Positions 10,601-19,602 of a stretch of 64,000 bases of DNA are shown piece by piece. A model generated the notes under the pieces. It was given only the letters and a program-made list of their open reading frames with translations, was not told the origin of the DNA and did not search any database. Position 1 is the stretch's first letter, and every line of letters begins with the position of its first letter. The translations under genes were made by a program, and so were the position numbers. Source of the stretch: Lytechinus pictus (lineage: Eukaryota; Echinodermata; Echinoidea; Temnopleuroida; Toxopneustidae); NCBI RefSeq assembly GCF_037042905.1, contig NW_026974141.1, positions 3,030,001 through 3,094,000 on the forward strand, written 5' to 3'.

Positions 10601-10771
10601 TTCCCTCCCTCCCTCCCCCCACCCCCCCCCCCCCGGGACTATTAGGTTATGAAAATTTATAGACAAACAAACCTGTCCAATGCGATGTGTTCCATAGATG
10701 ACCTGTTCTAATACTGCCGTCTTCCCCACTCCGGCTGATCCACAAACAACTACTTTGCAAGTCTTTCCCAT
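4576..10771 (-). CDS. NKIRAS: kappaB-Ras small GTPase (NF-kappaB inhibitor-interacting Ras-like protein)
   Basis: A minus-strand gene with seven coding exons: 10771-10673, 10174-10076, 8496-8449, 8164-8063, 6592-6499, 5573-5487 and 4646-4576. They join in phase to give 199 residues; vertebrate NKIRAS1/2 have about 190. Visible landmarks are the P-loop GSAGVGKT near residue 11, the switch I-like segment [13 protein letters not shown] in place of Ras DTAGQ, the base-binding GNKVDL, and a C-terminal tail TKSTF that lines up with the vertebrate SKSSF. There is no CAAX prenylation box, as in the family. Position 12 is Ala and position 61 is Leu by Ras numbering, so intrinsic GTPase activity should be weak. 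Vertebrate kappaB-Ras proteins bind IkappaB-beta and slow its degradation; that role here is inferred. I chose the ATG at 10771 because it starts directly before the P-loop strand, as in vertebrates. Confidence 0.94.
4647..5486. other. NKIRAS last intron, with a MITE fragment
   Basis: This is the intron between coding exons 6 and 7 (donor GTAAGT at 5486). It is A/T-rich. Between about 5345 and 5460 it holds a repeat with inverted 'atttcatga' / 'ttcatgaa' ends. The core of that repeat, 'ctgattggctcag', recurs at 31735-31860. Confidence 0.7.
5487..5573 (-). CDS. NKIRAS: NKIRAS coding exon 6
   Basis: The acceptor is 'cttttgaatgtag' and the donor is A|GTAAGT. It reads (K)[17 protein letters not shown] followed by [12 protein letters not shown]. 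This matches the beta6/alpha5 region of the family (vertebrate LWEVTV...LIEP). Phase 1 at both ends. Confidence 0.92.
6499..6592 (-). CDS. NKIRAS: NKIRAS coding exon 5 (GNKVDL base-recognition motif)
   Basis: The acceptor is 'acccgtag' and the donor is A|GTAAGC. It reads [20 protein letters not shown] and then [17 protein letters not shown] is the NKxD guanine-specificity motif and QRQVD is conserved in vertebrate kappaB-Ras. Phase 0 in, phase 1 out. Confidence 0.95.
7082..7600. repeat. Intronic GAT-rich and poly-A / TA low-complexity sequence
   Basis: An imperfect GAT/GATGAT run (about 7235-7315) yields an acidic open frame that I treat as microsatellite translation. C-A homopolymers and an (AT)n tract follow at 7375-7425. 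This lies in the NKIRAS intron between coding exons 4 and 5. Confidence 0.7.
7598..7680 (+). mobile_element. SINE head, tRNA-like, truncated
   Basis: It has the A-box-like 'tggtcttgtggttc' and the B-box-like 'ggttcgaatc' of the tRNA-derived SINE family seen repeatedly here. The body and the ATT tail are missing. It has no tRNA cloverleaf that I can complete. Confidence 0.65.
8063..8164 (-). CDS. NKIRAS: NKIRAS coding exon 4
   Basis: The acceptor is 'taatttctag' and the donor is GAG|GTAAGT. It reads [20 protein letters not shown] followed by [14 protein letters not shown]. The beta4 strand and alpha3 helix closely match vertebrate kappaB-Ras (FVLVYS...LLKKEIDKFKDKKE). Both ends are phase 0. 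Confidence 0.96.
8449..8496 (-). CDS. NKIRAS: NKIRAS coding exon 3 (48 nt)
   Basis: A small exon between acceptor 'tatgttatccag' and donor GAT|GTAAGT. It reads [16 protein letters not shown], matching the vertebrate ELPKHYFSFAD segment that follows DTRGL. Both ends are phase 0. Confidence 0.95.
8837..9136. mobile_element. MITE, 'GGCCCGTATTCTGAAGTC' family, copy 2
   Basis: The ends 'ggcctgtattctgaagtc' and 'gacttcagaatacgggcc' are inverted. The interior matches the reverse complement of copy 1 at 661-973. It lies in the NKIRAS intron between coding exons 2 and 3. Confidence 0.85.
9138..9465. mobile_element. Related MITE abutting the previous one
   Basis: It starts with 'gggttgtattctggtagcca' followed by 'ggtttagttaaacctg', and ends with the inverted 'cctaggtttaatcatcagaa' then 'taccacgata'. 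It is similar in plan to the neighbouring GGCCCGTATTC element but has a different interior. The two are adjacent with almost no gap. Confidence 0.6.
9806..10080. repeat. Tandem triplication of about 90 bp that includes the NKIRAS exon 2 donor
   Basis: Three units share 'tcacatttaatgcaaat', 'cgtcgca(a/t)gg' and 'gcgcacagtgt(g/t)aga'. The spacing is 88 and then 94 bp. Each ends in a 'ttaccaaaccc' or 'ttaccataccc' motif, which on the gene strand is a splice-donor-like GGTAA. The unit nearest exon 2 provides the true donor. Confidence 0.85.
10076..10174 (-). CDS. NKIRAS: NKIRAS coding exon 2 (switch regions)
   Basis: The acceptor is 'ctcttttttcag' and the donor is TTG|GTAAAT. It reads [20 protein letters not shown] followed by [13 protein letters not shown]. 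This corresponds to vertebrate ETMEDVYMASVETDRG...LYDTRGL. Leu replaces the catalytic Gln61 of Ras. Both ends are phase 0. Confidence 0.96.
10560..10640. repeat. CCCTC / poly-C low-complexity tract
   Basis: A run of 'ccctccctccctc' followed by more than 14 C lies in the first coding intron of NKIRAS, about 35 bases from the exon 1 donor. It could form a G-quadruplex on the minus (transcribed RNA) strand. Confidence 0.7.
10673..10771 (-). CDS. NKIRAS: NKIRAS coding exon 1 (start codon and P-loop)
   Basis: It starts ATG at 10771-10769 and reads [20 protein letters not shown] followed by [13 protein letters not shown], then the donor CAG|GTTTGT. Vertebrate kappaB-Ras starts MGK-CKVVVCG in the same way. 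Upstream, 'taattttcag' at 10790 marks an acceptor, so 18 nt of 5' UTR share this exon. Confidence 0.96.
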
Positions 10772-11201
10772 TGTTGATCCGTTTCAAGTCTGAAAATTAA
10801 ATACAGTCAAACTCAAAGTAACAAACAATAAATGAATAAGAAAGCCGAATTTTGTCTGTTTGGCGGAGATTTTAAACATTGATAAGACAAAGAAATCAAG
10901 ATGGCGACGTAAACAATATCGTAGAAATGTCGGAAATGAAGTTGTACTTGTACCCCATGTACATGATTTAGGGCTAGATCTTTTAGAGGGAAAGTAGAAA
11001 TCTCGGGGCGAAAGTTTCAGGATTTGGGGCCATATGTGTAGCTGTATGGGAAGCAATTCCAGGCTCCATGGGGAGTAAGCATACATATAGTAGACTGATT
11101 TTTACTCTCCAGGAGCCTCCAGGCTAGGTACACGCAGATGAATGGAATGGAATCCCTGGCTCCGTGGAGAGTAAGCATGGGTTAAATTAGACAGCTGGCA
11201 G

Positions 11202-11268
11202 CCGTCTGTTTCGAGGAGTTTTTTAACTTTTTTTTTTTTTAATTTCTCCTCGTACACAGACGGCTCGC
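11202..11268. repeat. Palindrome with about 20-bp arms
   Basis: 'agccgtctgtttcgaggag' is followed after an A/T spacer by 'ctcctcgtacacagacggct', its near reverse complement. It can fold into a stem-loop. It lies in the probable 5' UTR intron of NKIRAS. Confidence 0.75.
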
Positions 11269-11457
11269 TAGCGTGCAGCCACCATTAGGGGACTTGCAAT
11301 GCAAAATCCCCCCGTCGGGGCTCTTCAATTTTTGTCTTTAATGAATAGAAATTTTGAAAATTAACGCGACCAAAATGCAAATTAATATTCCCTCTTGGCA
11401 TTAATCGCCAAAAAACGGAGAAAAATCAAGTTAAAAGGAACAAAAACAGTGACTTAC

Positions 11458-11530
11458 CTCGGCTGTCGCTCAAATTCACTTCCCCGTTTTATCCGATCTT
11501 AAGTACATAAACATATGGCCATTGAGTCCC
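11458..11530 (-). other. NKIRAS: Candidate non-coding first exon of NKIRAS
   Basis: On the minus strand there is a consensus donor GAG|GTAAGTCAC with its last exonic base at 11458. It is preceded by a GC-richer segment without a long frame. This fits a 5' UTR exon joined to the acceptor at 10790. The 5' boundary is a guess; cap data would be needed. Confidence 0.45.
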
Positions 11531-11550
11531 CTGTACAGATCGCGCTAGAA

Positions 11551-11624
11551 CTTCGGTCTCTGTATTTGGTGAGTGAAGCCAACGGAGTTCAGCTGAACGA
11601 ACATAACAGAGACCGAAGCTTTTG
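11551..11624. repeat. Short inverted repeat 'CTTCGGTCTCTGT'
   Basis: 'acttcggtctctgt' near 11551 is matched by 'acagagaccgaagc' ending near 11622. It is one of several nested palindromes immediately upstream of the presumed NKIRAS first exon. Confidence 0.6.
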
Positions 11625-11636
11625 GTCTAGGGTTAA

Positions 11637-11940
11637 ATGATTTTTACTCTCTAGGAGCCTCCTGGCTAGTCTTGACTGCAGATAAAACGAGGTGAGTTTG
11701 AGTCCCAACTAAGGTAAGATAAGAACAGTAAAAAAATTATAGAAAAATCTGAGGTGAACGAACCGGAAATCGAATCTCAACATTGTTCACTTTTGACATC
11801 AATCTTTTCTTATTTTTGGTGGGGGTGCATATGGAACTCTTTCCGAGAGATGAATGAAACACACAGAGACATGATGGTGGGTGTAGCCATGAGCAATGAG
11901 GCCCCTAGAGAGTAAAAATCATTCACTAGGCTACTAATAT
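11637..11940. mobile_element. Inverted-repeat element 'GATTTTTACTCTC(T)AGGAGCC'
   Basis: 'gatttttactctctaggagc' at 11639 pairs with 'cccctagagagtaaaaatca' at 11904-11923. A further copy of the same end, 'gatttttactctccaggagc', lies at 11096. The region is therefore a cluster of two related nested elements. No coding potential is evident. Confidence 0.6.
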
Positions 11941-12430
11941 TCAATCGTAATTTGGCATTGGGCCGAGCTGCAGCTGAGCCGTCCTCCTCAGCTCAGCTCA
12001 GCTCAGCACGGAACGGTAGTATACACACGCGCCCCGCCGTCTCTGTCCCGCGCGTGAGTCCGGCATCATCGTCGGCTCACTCGCTGAATTTCAAATAGCT
12101 AAAAAAACAACCACGCACCAAATTTTCAGCAAATTTTCACAATTATGATGTCTAATATGAATAAATAGTGAAGAAAAATCATGAAAATCGTGTAAGACGT
12201 GGATAAACTAGGGTCTTTACTCTACATAAAAAATAACTTTTTACAGTTACCTTCGACAATCGACAGTCTTTAGTTACTTGTCTTGAGTCGCCGCGTTTGT
12301 TGCTTTACTTAATTCATAAGCTTCCGGTTTGGTAAAGATCGATCAAGATCTACCATACCGGGTATGGGGCGCCAAGTGTAAAGCCATTTATTCTGCTACA
12401 AAATCAATAATTTTGTTTGTAACATAAACA
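11941..12430. other. CAGCT-rich and CpG-bearing stretch, no gene
   Basis: 'cagctcagctcagctcag' near 11990 and 'cgcgccccgccgtctctgtc' near 12030 make this stretch GC-richer than its surroundings. It could be part of the NKIRAS promoter region. I find no supported reading frame. Confidence 0.35.
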
Positions 12431-12467
12431 CCCTGCAATTTTTATTTTGTGAAAAAATCAAACGACA

Positions 12468-12795
12468 GCAGTGACTTGTTACAAAATAAACCGACAGTAA
12501 TGATTTTGTTACAAATCAATCGACGGAAATGATTTTGTTACAAAATCAATTGACAGAAATGATGTTACAAAATCAATCGATGGAAATAATTTTGTTACTA
12601 AATCAATTGACAGAAATTATTTCGTTACAAAATCAATCGACAGAAATGACTTTGTTACAAAATCAATCGACGCGCGGTAATGATTTTGTTACAAAATCAA
12701 TTGACAGAAATGATTTTGTTACAAGATCAATGGACAGCGGGAATTATTTTGTTACAGAATCAATCAACATAAATTTGTTACAACATCAATAAAGC
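12468..12795. repeat. Minisatellite of about 31 bp, unit 'ATTTTGTTACAAAATCAATC'
   Basis: About ten imperfect units carry the near-palindrome 'gattttgttacaaaatc' followed by 'aatcgaca(g)aaat'. A single unit lies separately at 14153-14174, beyond the transposon at 12946-14107. The open frame across it is a product of the repeat. Confidence 0.85.
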
Positions 12796-12805
12796 TTCCC
12801 ATAGA

Positions 12806-12869
12806 TCTGAAACTTCTCTTCATAGATTTAAGAAACAGTTGAAAACGTACTTGTACTTGTATCCAGGAT
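12806..12869 (+). pseudogene. LINE reverse-transcriptase 3'-end relic
   Basis: This reads SETSLHRFKKQLKTYLYLYP-G-stop. The F-K-x-x-L-K-T-Y-L pattern just before a stop is typical of the carboxyl end of jockey/CR1-type ORF2 proteins. No upstream polymerase sequence remains. Confidence 0.5.
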
Positions 12870-12945
12870 AGATGTAGCGTTTAAGTGTTGTAAATTGATC
12901 TACAGTGTAAACGCTATGATATAGTGTACTATATGTGTAGCCAGT

Positions 12946-14107
12946 GGCGTAACTACGGGGGGGCATGGGGGGGGGGCACGTGCCCCCCCAATCGGCTGGC
13001 AAAAAAAAAAAAAAAAAACGGGGAAAAGGAGAAAAAGAGGGAGAAAGGAAGCGAAACGTAGTATTGAAAGAAGAAATTATTGTTCATTAAAATGTTATAT
13101 TATATTATGTTATGTTATATTACATAAGATGCATTTTTGTTCATAAATTTATGAAACATTATTTGCTCAGGGCCTATGTCTTCACTGTTCCTGGTGCTCG
13201 CATAGACTGTTTAACGAGATATATAATTCTGTAAAACCTCCCGTTTTCAAATCAATATACACCTATTATATTTCCTCGCAATTCGAGTTTTTATGGAGTG
13301 ACATTTGCTTCTTTTTCATGACTACTTAAAATGATTGCCCTGGCTATTTTAAGGTCTTAATATAAAACATTTCCTGTCCGTGCTAACGTTTGCATTAGTT
13401 TGGTGAGATGTATGCATTTCATGAATTCCTAAAATCAGTACTTAAAATATCAATTGTTTTGATCTGAATATCAAAAATTTTCAGCTCGCGCTTCACGCTC
13501 GCATTATTTGGTTAGTGAAATACGTAAGGGCTTAGTGAATTCCGACAAACAAGCCTTAGAATGCCCCTCTTCAGATCTAAATTTCAAAAATGTTCAGCTC
13601 GCGCTTCGCGCTCGCAGTATTTGATTAGTGAGATGCGTATGATAATCGTGATTACAATGACTATAAAAAGCGCTTCACGTGTTCAGATGTAATTCTAACA
13701 AAATCACCAAAGGTTGGCACTAGCATTAGATGACTATGCTTAGATATTTATACTCTAAATGGATTCCTAAAATATAGTCCTTAAAATGTCCCTGTTTGTG
13801 GTCAATATATACAAAAATTTCAGCTCGCGCTTCGCGCTTGCATTGTTTGTTTAGCGAGACAGATCATGATTACAGAAAATTTGATTATAATGTCCTTTTT
13901 TAGGTCTGAAAATAAATTTTTTTAAGCTTACGCTTCGCGCTCGCATTATTTGATCAGTAAGATACATATCCGTTTAATGGCACTGCATGTCCTTAAAATA
14001 TCTCTAGTAGGTCAGTATACCTGGCAACTGAGCGCGCTTCGCGCGCTCCCTAAGTGACTCGAAATTTTTGCTGGTGCCCCCCCAATGCCGTGACCCACGG
14101 TACGCCA
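12946..14107. mobile_element. Non-autonomous transposon 'CAGTGGCGTA', 1.16 kb
   Basis: The left end 'cagtggcgtaactacggggg' pairs with the right end 'ccacggtacgccactg'. Flanking 'tgtgtag' on both sides is a likely 7-bp target duplication. The interior holds several copies of a unit with 'cagctcgcgcttcgcgctcg', spaced about 110-230 bp apart (near 13485, 13590, 13820 and 13930). There is no transposase frame. Confidence 0.8.
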
Positions 14108-14199
14108 CTGTGTGTAGCGTTCCTAAATGCCTTATTATTATTAAGAGGAACGGATTTTGTTACAAAATCAATCAGCAAGAATCTTAGTTTTTTATTTTC

Positions 14200-14700
14200 T
14201 TCTATTTTGTTTTGTAAGTATTCTAATTTGGCATTTTCACCTCTCTGAACCATTTCTTTCTCATTGCTTAAATTTTTCTTCATTTTTTTTTTGTAAGCCA
14301 CATAAGTCTGTAGACCTATTATGTAAATAAAGTTAGGGCGGACAGCCGGGACGCAGTCAGTTTATTATTTTTTTCTCTCTTTTTCTTCGCAAAATGTAAA
14401 ACTTGTAATGTTTAAGTACCAAAAGCACATTTCAGTAAGCAATTAAACACCTTAAAACTTATTAGAACTGCATTCATGAGTATCTGTAGAAAAAAAAAAT
14501 ATATATATTTTATTACAAAATGGCCTCGAAAAGGATAAGTCGCCGTAATTTTCGGGAATTCCGAGCAAATGACCTCTCGCAAAACAGGGCCCTCCCTGTT
14601 GGGAACGATTTTTCGATTTGGCAAGCCCAAAAAATGGTTTTCACGATAAAAGGAAGGTCATTTTGATCCAATGAAATTCGACAAGTACTAATAAAGCAAA
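14200..14700. other. Gene-free stretch
   Basis: Only short overlapping open frames on both strands, with no recognisable composition. I see nothing else. Confidence 0.45.
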
Positions 14701-14764
14701 ACAAACAAAAGAAAAGATTATGACCACTACAAAACTAAGGTAATTTTTGTCCTTAGAAATTTGA

Positions 14765-14925
14765 CCCCAAAAAATCAAATTTATTTCCACATATGATTAA
14801 AAACAAGTACAAATTCATATGCAGATAGATTACATATACAACAAAAAACATTAAAATGAAACATATTCAGTTCGGAATCACAATGTGGTGGGAATTGACA
14901 AAGGCCAAAAGCCTATCAAAATATA
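14765..14925. repeat. Dispersed LINE-tail-like repeat, copy 1
   Basis: 'caagtacaaattcatatgca' then 'gatagatta...aaaacattaaaatgaaac' and 'gtggtgggaattgacaaagg' recur nearly unchanged at 58110-58250. It is probably a retroelement 3' segment in reverse orientation. Confidence 0.7.
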
Positions 14926-14989
14926 TATATATCACTAAAAAAATATACGTCGTTTTACTTACATTTCTCCATTTTTAAACATCTACCAG

Positions 14990-15240
14990 AATTCCAGGGG
15001 TAATTGCTGCCTATATATGGAGAATATTCACGCAGCACCCCGCTTCCCACCAGGGCAATAATGCGGCAAAGGTATCGGTATATGTTAATGCTATACCTTC
15101 GGGCAGGTTGTCATTACATCATCAACAAAACTTGCATCCAATCAAAGCAAACGGGAAAATCACGCCCCGGGAATCACGTGGTGGGCGGACGTAGCTCGCC
15201 TCGGCTCCCCTGCCCCCCCCCCTCTTCCTGGTGAGGATCG
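14990..15240. other. GC-richer stretch with CACGTG, possible promoter fragment
   Basis: A CACGTG palindrome at 15175-15180 is followed by 'gggcggacgtagctcgcctc' and a C run. A 76-residue open frame overlaps but shows no family. A promoter role is a guess. Confidence 0.2.
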
Positions 15241-15259
15241 CCAGCATGTAGTTTTTTTT

Positions 15260-15885
15260 ATTTATAATTATTATTCAACATACATGCATCAATAATTCGT
15301 TGTTCATCCATTCATTCACCTCTTCATTCATCCATCGTTTAATCTTCTATTAATTCATTCAATTACGTTAGATTTATTTATTCATTTATTTCCGTTCAAA
15401 CAAACGATATAATCAAAGTAAAGTGTAAATACATGTTCAAATTATACATACAGTTCTATAACATTTCATAACAAATATTGAAGATAAAATTATCTGAACG
15501 GAGGGACTTGCCAAGAAAAGCAGAGCTTGTAAATAAGGCAAGTCCCTAAACATAGTTCCAATACTAATTAACATAACCTATATACAAGAGACGGGTGGAA
15601 AACACAGTTTATACGTTTATAAACTCATCCATCCATTTCACAATCACGATCTGCCCTATTATTGCTTCCACGTATAGTCCATATCATATTTATTTTCATC
15701 AGTTAATTTTCCATCAATTATCAATTCATGTCAAAATCCATTCAATCAATCTTTGAACATTCATTCACTCAAGCACCCGTTCAATATTTCTTAATTCATG
15801 TCCATTTATTCATCCACTCGTATCTATGACCCCATTTAATTTCATATGAAATTGATTAAAAAAAAATAAAGCTATCACCTACATT
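15260..15885. repeat. 'ATTCATTCATC' low complexity plus retroelement-tail-like sequence
   Basis: The stretch is rich in 'attcattcatcc'-type words. Between about 15400 and 15600 it contains 'ggacttgcc...ggcaagtccc', a short inverted repeat. No gene is supported. Confidence 0.5.
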
Positions 15886-15887
15886 AA

Positions 15888-15964
15888 TTGGCGGCGGAAG
15901 CCAAATTTTTTTTTGGGGGGGGGGGGGGGACTGGTCCCCCCGTCCCCTCCGCTTCCGCCGCCTA
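15888..15964. mobile_element. Short palindromic G-rich element
   Basis: 'ggcggcggaagcc' on the left pairs with 'cgcttccgccgcc' on the right. A run of G faces a run of C in the middle, so the whole 77 bp can form a hairpin. It resembles the ends of the GGGCGGAAATCC element at 56619. Confidence 0.65.
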
Positions 15965-16689
15965 TGATCACCTACCTTTTAGACTTCAGTCTTTAGGACT
16001 TTACCCCTCCAACAGAATTTGGCTCTGACCGTACCGAGCAGCCGGTGTAAATGTAGATGGAACCCCTGTACTGGATCCGGATCGTCCAGGATCATCATAC
16101 AGATCAATATAGGCCTACAAAATCGCCTTTCTAATGAAAAGTCGACATGTCTAGAAATGCAAAGAAAAACATAGCCAATATCAGGAAAAAAGACAAAACA
16201 AACACGAATATGAAACTCGTTTTAATTTCGCTGATTAGCTTCAGAGACTACGGGCCTTTTCACACGTGAATCTTGAATCATCATTGTAATGATGATTGCT
16301 ATATTGTAATCGTGACTGTATAGCGTTCGTGATTCTAATCATGTTCTAGTTTATGGTTTCACACATGCCAAATATTCCTCATTAGCCTTATTTTTCACTG
16401 GAATCATCATTCAAATTACGATTTTTTTCCCTGTAAAAGGGCGGTAAAAAATACCAATTTCATTAGCTTTTAGAAAAGTTAATGCGCATGCGCACATTTG
16501 GATTTCAAAGGGGAATTCCCTATTAACGCGACAAGGAAGAAAATTGTGGATGCGTGTAATTCCGACCGGGATTAATTAAAGTTATTAAAACTACTTTCTA
16601 ATTCGACGTGGAAGATAAGCGGTAAGAGAAGTATTATTATGGCATTTTACATACTGATTACTGGCAACCTAGTCCTGAACCCGGTATGG

Positions 16690-16990
16690 TTAATATTAAT
16701 AATGGTATGAAATTTTAGGCATCGCCATCGGCCTCGGCTACCGATAAATGACCTCTCCATGACTCATGGATTGTCGTAACTCTGGGCTGGCCGCTCGCGG
16801 TCGGGCAGGCCCGGAGCTCCCTGGGAGGACTGTCGGTGCGCTTGCGGTCGGTGTCTGTGAGCTGAGCGCCCATGGCATGCACCAGTGAGTGGGCCATTTC
16901 TTAAAGAGTTTGCTATGATAGCAACTCTTGCTGGAATGTCAACGGAATATGGCTCTCCTTTTTTTATAGGGCCGTGGCGTGGCGTCCGTA
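16690..16990. other. CpG-rich patch with short open frames
   Basis: Base composition changes sharply to GC-rich, for example 'ggccgctcgcggtcgggcag'. Two overlapping minus-strand frames of 60 and 113 residues cross it. Neither resembles a family I know, and no splice-phase support is visible. It could be an isolated exon, a promoter or a repeat fragment. Confidence 0.25.
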
Positions 16991-17099
16991 GTGTGTCGTC
17001 CGTCCACAATTTCAATATGCTTCTTCTTGAGTTCATCATTTCAAGTCCGATTTTAATATAGACTATAATATTAATACTAATTAGCAACAAAGTGGGGGG

Positions 17100-19254
17100 A
17101 TTCAAAACTTCTTTCTACACAGAATTTTGAAACTCATCAAAATATGCTTATTTTTCAAAATTCACAAAAAATGCTTCTTTATTTGTTGACCGATTTCGAT
17201 ATTTTTGCTTCCATCTGGTAGAGCTTCATGAGGTTCACCAAACTTACACAGAATTTTGAAATTTTGACCAGAAAATTTTTTATGCTGATTCATGCAAAAT
17301 TAATTTATGCATATTTTTCAAAATTCACACAAAATGCTTCTTAATTTGTGGACTAATTTTGATTTTTTTTTTCTTCCATCTGGTAGAGCTTCATGAGGTT
17401 TACCAATAGAGAGAATTTTGAAATTTTGACTAGAAAAATTTAATGCTAATTCATGTGAAATTAATTTATGCATATTTTTCAAAATTCACATAAAAATTGA
17501 AATGCTTTTTCTTAATTTATGGACCAATTTTGCTTTTTGTCTTCCATCTGTATTGTATTGAGGGAGAGTGAAAATACTATACATGTAAAAACATACAAAT
17601 ATCATACATTATTTTGAAAATAGATATACAAATATAATCATGAATCATTAAGATGAGATTAAAAAAAAAAAATAATAATGAAAGAAAAAAGGTACGGTAT
17701 CCCAAAAAGCCTCAAAGGCTTAAAAAAGGGAAACCATGAATAAAACATAAGAATGATTATAGAAAATGATATACAAATAGAACAGAGTACCGGAATGCGT
17801 TGCCACAACAGTAACATTAAAATTAATTATCATACACAGAGCCGGATACATGTATCCGGCTGTTAAGCCCCCATCACACTTATTTCTTGAATCAAGCAGA
17901 ATTGGCCTGAATGAAAGGACTATTGTTTGACCACCAGTTGGTCATTTAAATCTACTTCGAACACCGTTCGAAAATATCCCTCGAATGTTTTGAACATGAC
18001 CAAAACCTTCGGGACGGCCAAAAGAAATGACAAAAATATTTCGAATGCACTCAGAATGCAGTCAGGATATTTAGAATGCCCCTAGAATGTCCAAGAACGT
18101 AGCACGAATTATCAATCTGACTCCATTGTGGTTCATTTTGACTAGTGTATGATGATACACGTGGTCAATTTACTGAATTTCAACTCCAGTTTGGTGAATT
18201 CATAAGTTCCTCCCAAAAATTTCTAGATTTTTTGAATATTTTTTTCTTTCCAGCTTCTGCTTGATTCCTGCTGATTCTGAATAAGTGTGATGGGGGCTTT
18301 AGAGCTTCATGAGGTTCACCAATCTTCTACACAGAATTTGAAATTTTGATTAGAAAATTATGCTAATTTATGCGATTTATTCATTAATCACAGAGATTGC
18401 CTCTTCTTTATTTGTTGACTGATTTTGATTTTTTTTCCCTTCCATTTGGTAGAGCTGCATGAGGTTCACCAAATTTATACATGGAATTTGGAAATTTTGA
18501 GTAGAAAGTTTTTTATGCTAATTAATGTGAAATTAATTTATGCAAAATTAATTTATGCATATTTTTCAAAATTCACATGAAATGCTTCTTCTTTATGTGT
18601 TGACCGATTTTGATTTTTTTCTTCCATCTGGTAGAGCTTCATGAGGTTCACCAAACTTCTACACAGAATTTCAAAATTTTAAGTAGAAAATTATTTATGC
18701 TAAATTTATGTGAAAATTTATTCATAAATCAAAGAAAATGCCTCTTCTTCTTTGTTGACCAATTTTGATTTTTTTCATTCATCTGGTAGAGCTACATGTA
18801 CATGAGGGTCACCAAACTTTTTCACTGAATTTTGAAATTTCAACTAGAAATTTTTGCTAATTTATGCGAAATTTATTCAGAAAACAACAAGAATGCTTTT
18901 TCTCCTTCATTTGTTGATCAATTTCAAATTTGATTGCTGTATATGATAGCTTTAGGTTGGATACAAAATTTACGACACAATTTCGAAACTTATTAAATAT
19001 GCTAATTTGTGCAAGTTTTTTCAAAACTAACAAAAATTGCTTCTTTTATTTGTTTTCCGATTTTGAATTTTTTTGTTCCATCTGACAGCTACAATGAGGT
19101 TCACCAAGGTTCTATACAGAATTTAGAAATTTTGACTAGAAAATTATTTATGCTTATTTATACAAAATCTATTCACAAATCACAAAAAATGCTTCTCGAT
19201 GTCATTTCTTCATCAATTTCAATTTGGTTTCCTCAATTTATGTCACCAATATAA
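17100..19254. repeat. A/T-rich tandem array, unit about 180-190 bp
   Basis: The phrase 'ccatctggtagagcttcatg' followed by 'aggttcaccaaac' recurs about every 180-190 bp, with diverged copies ending near 19250. Each unit also has 'ttttcaaaattcaca' and 'tttatttgttgaccgatttt'. The array is broken by foreign sequence from about 17551 to 18299. No gene is supported. Confidence 0.85.
17866..18299. mobile_element. MITE 'AAGCCCCCATCACACTTATT' inside the array
   Basis: The left end 'aagcccccatcacacttatt' is matched by the inverted 'aataagtgtgatgggggctt'. It contains the repeated phrases 'gaatgc' and 'gaatgttt'. Together with preceding sequence from 17551 it interrupts the tandem unit between 'ccatctg' and 'tagagcttc'. 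Confidence 0.8.
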
Positions 19255-19368
19255 TTCACTACAGTGCCAACTGGGCTGAAATGAGAAATTGTGTTAAATT
19301 TCCTTGCCAGATGCCGGATGAGCTCCACACCATTGATGTGCTAGTTTTCAACTGATCAGGAAATGATT

Positions 19369-19602
19369 GATCCGATTGTTTATAAAACAATGTAAAGATT
19401 TGTTTACCTTCACCATTTTAATTGCAATTTTGAGGGACAGGGGACCAGATAATTGTTAAGAGTACATCCATGAAATAAGAAACACGATCCGATTCTTTAT
19501 AAAACAATGTAAAGATTTTTTTACCTTCACCATTTTAATTGCAATTTTGAGGGACAGGGGACCAGATAATTGTTAGGAGTACATCCATGAAATAAGAAAC
19601 AC
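19369..19602. repeat. Direct tandem duplication, 116-117 bp
   Basis: 'aaaacaatgtaaagatt' begins near 19384 and 19500. The remainder, including 'gagggacaggggaccagata' and 'tccatgaaataagaaacac', is nearly identical in both copies. The duplication looks recent. Confidence 0.9.

Noticed and set aside
12468..12795. CRISPR-like spaced repeats
   Set aside because: Units are contiguous and diverged, without unique spacers of constant length, in an animal-type genome. It is a minisatellite.
16715..17105. A coding exon on the minus strand in the CpG-rich patch
   Set aside because: Two overlapping frames, no recognisable domain and no splice partner. I kept it only as a compositional feature.
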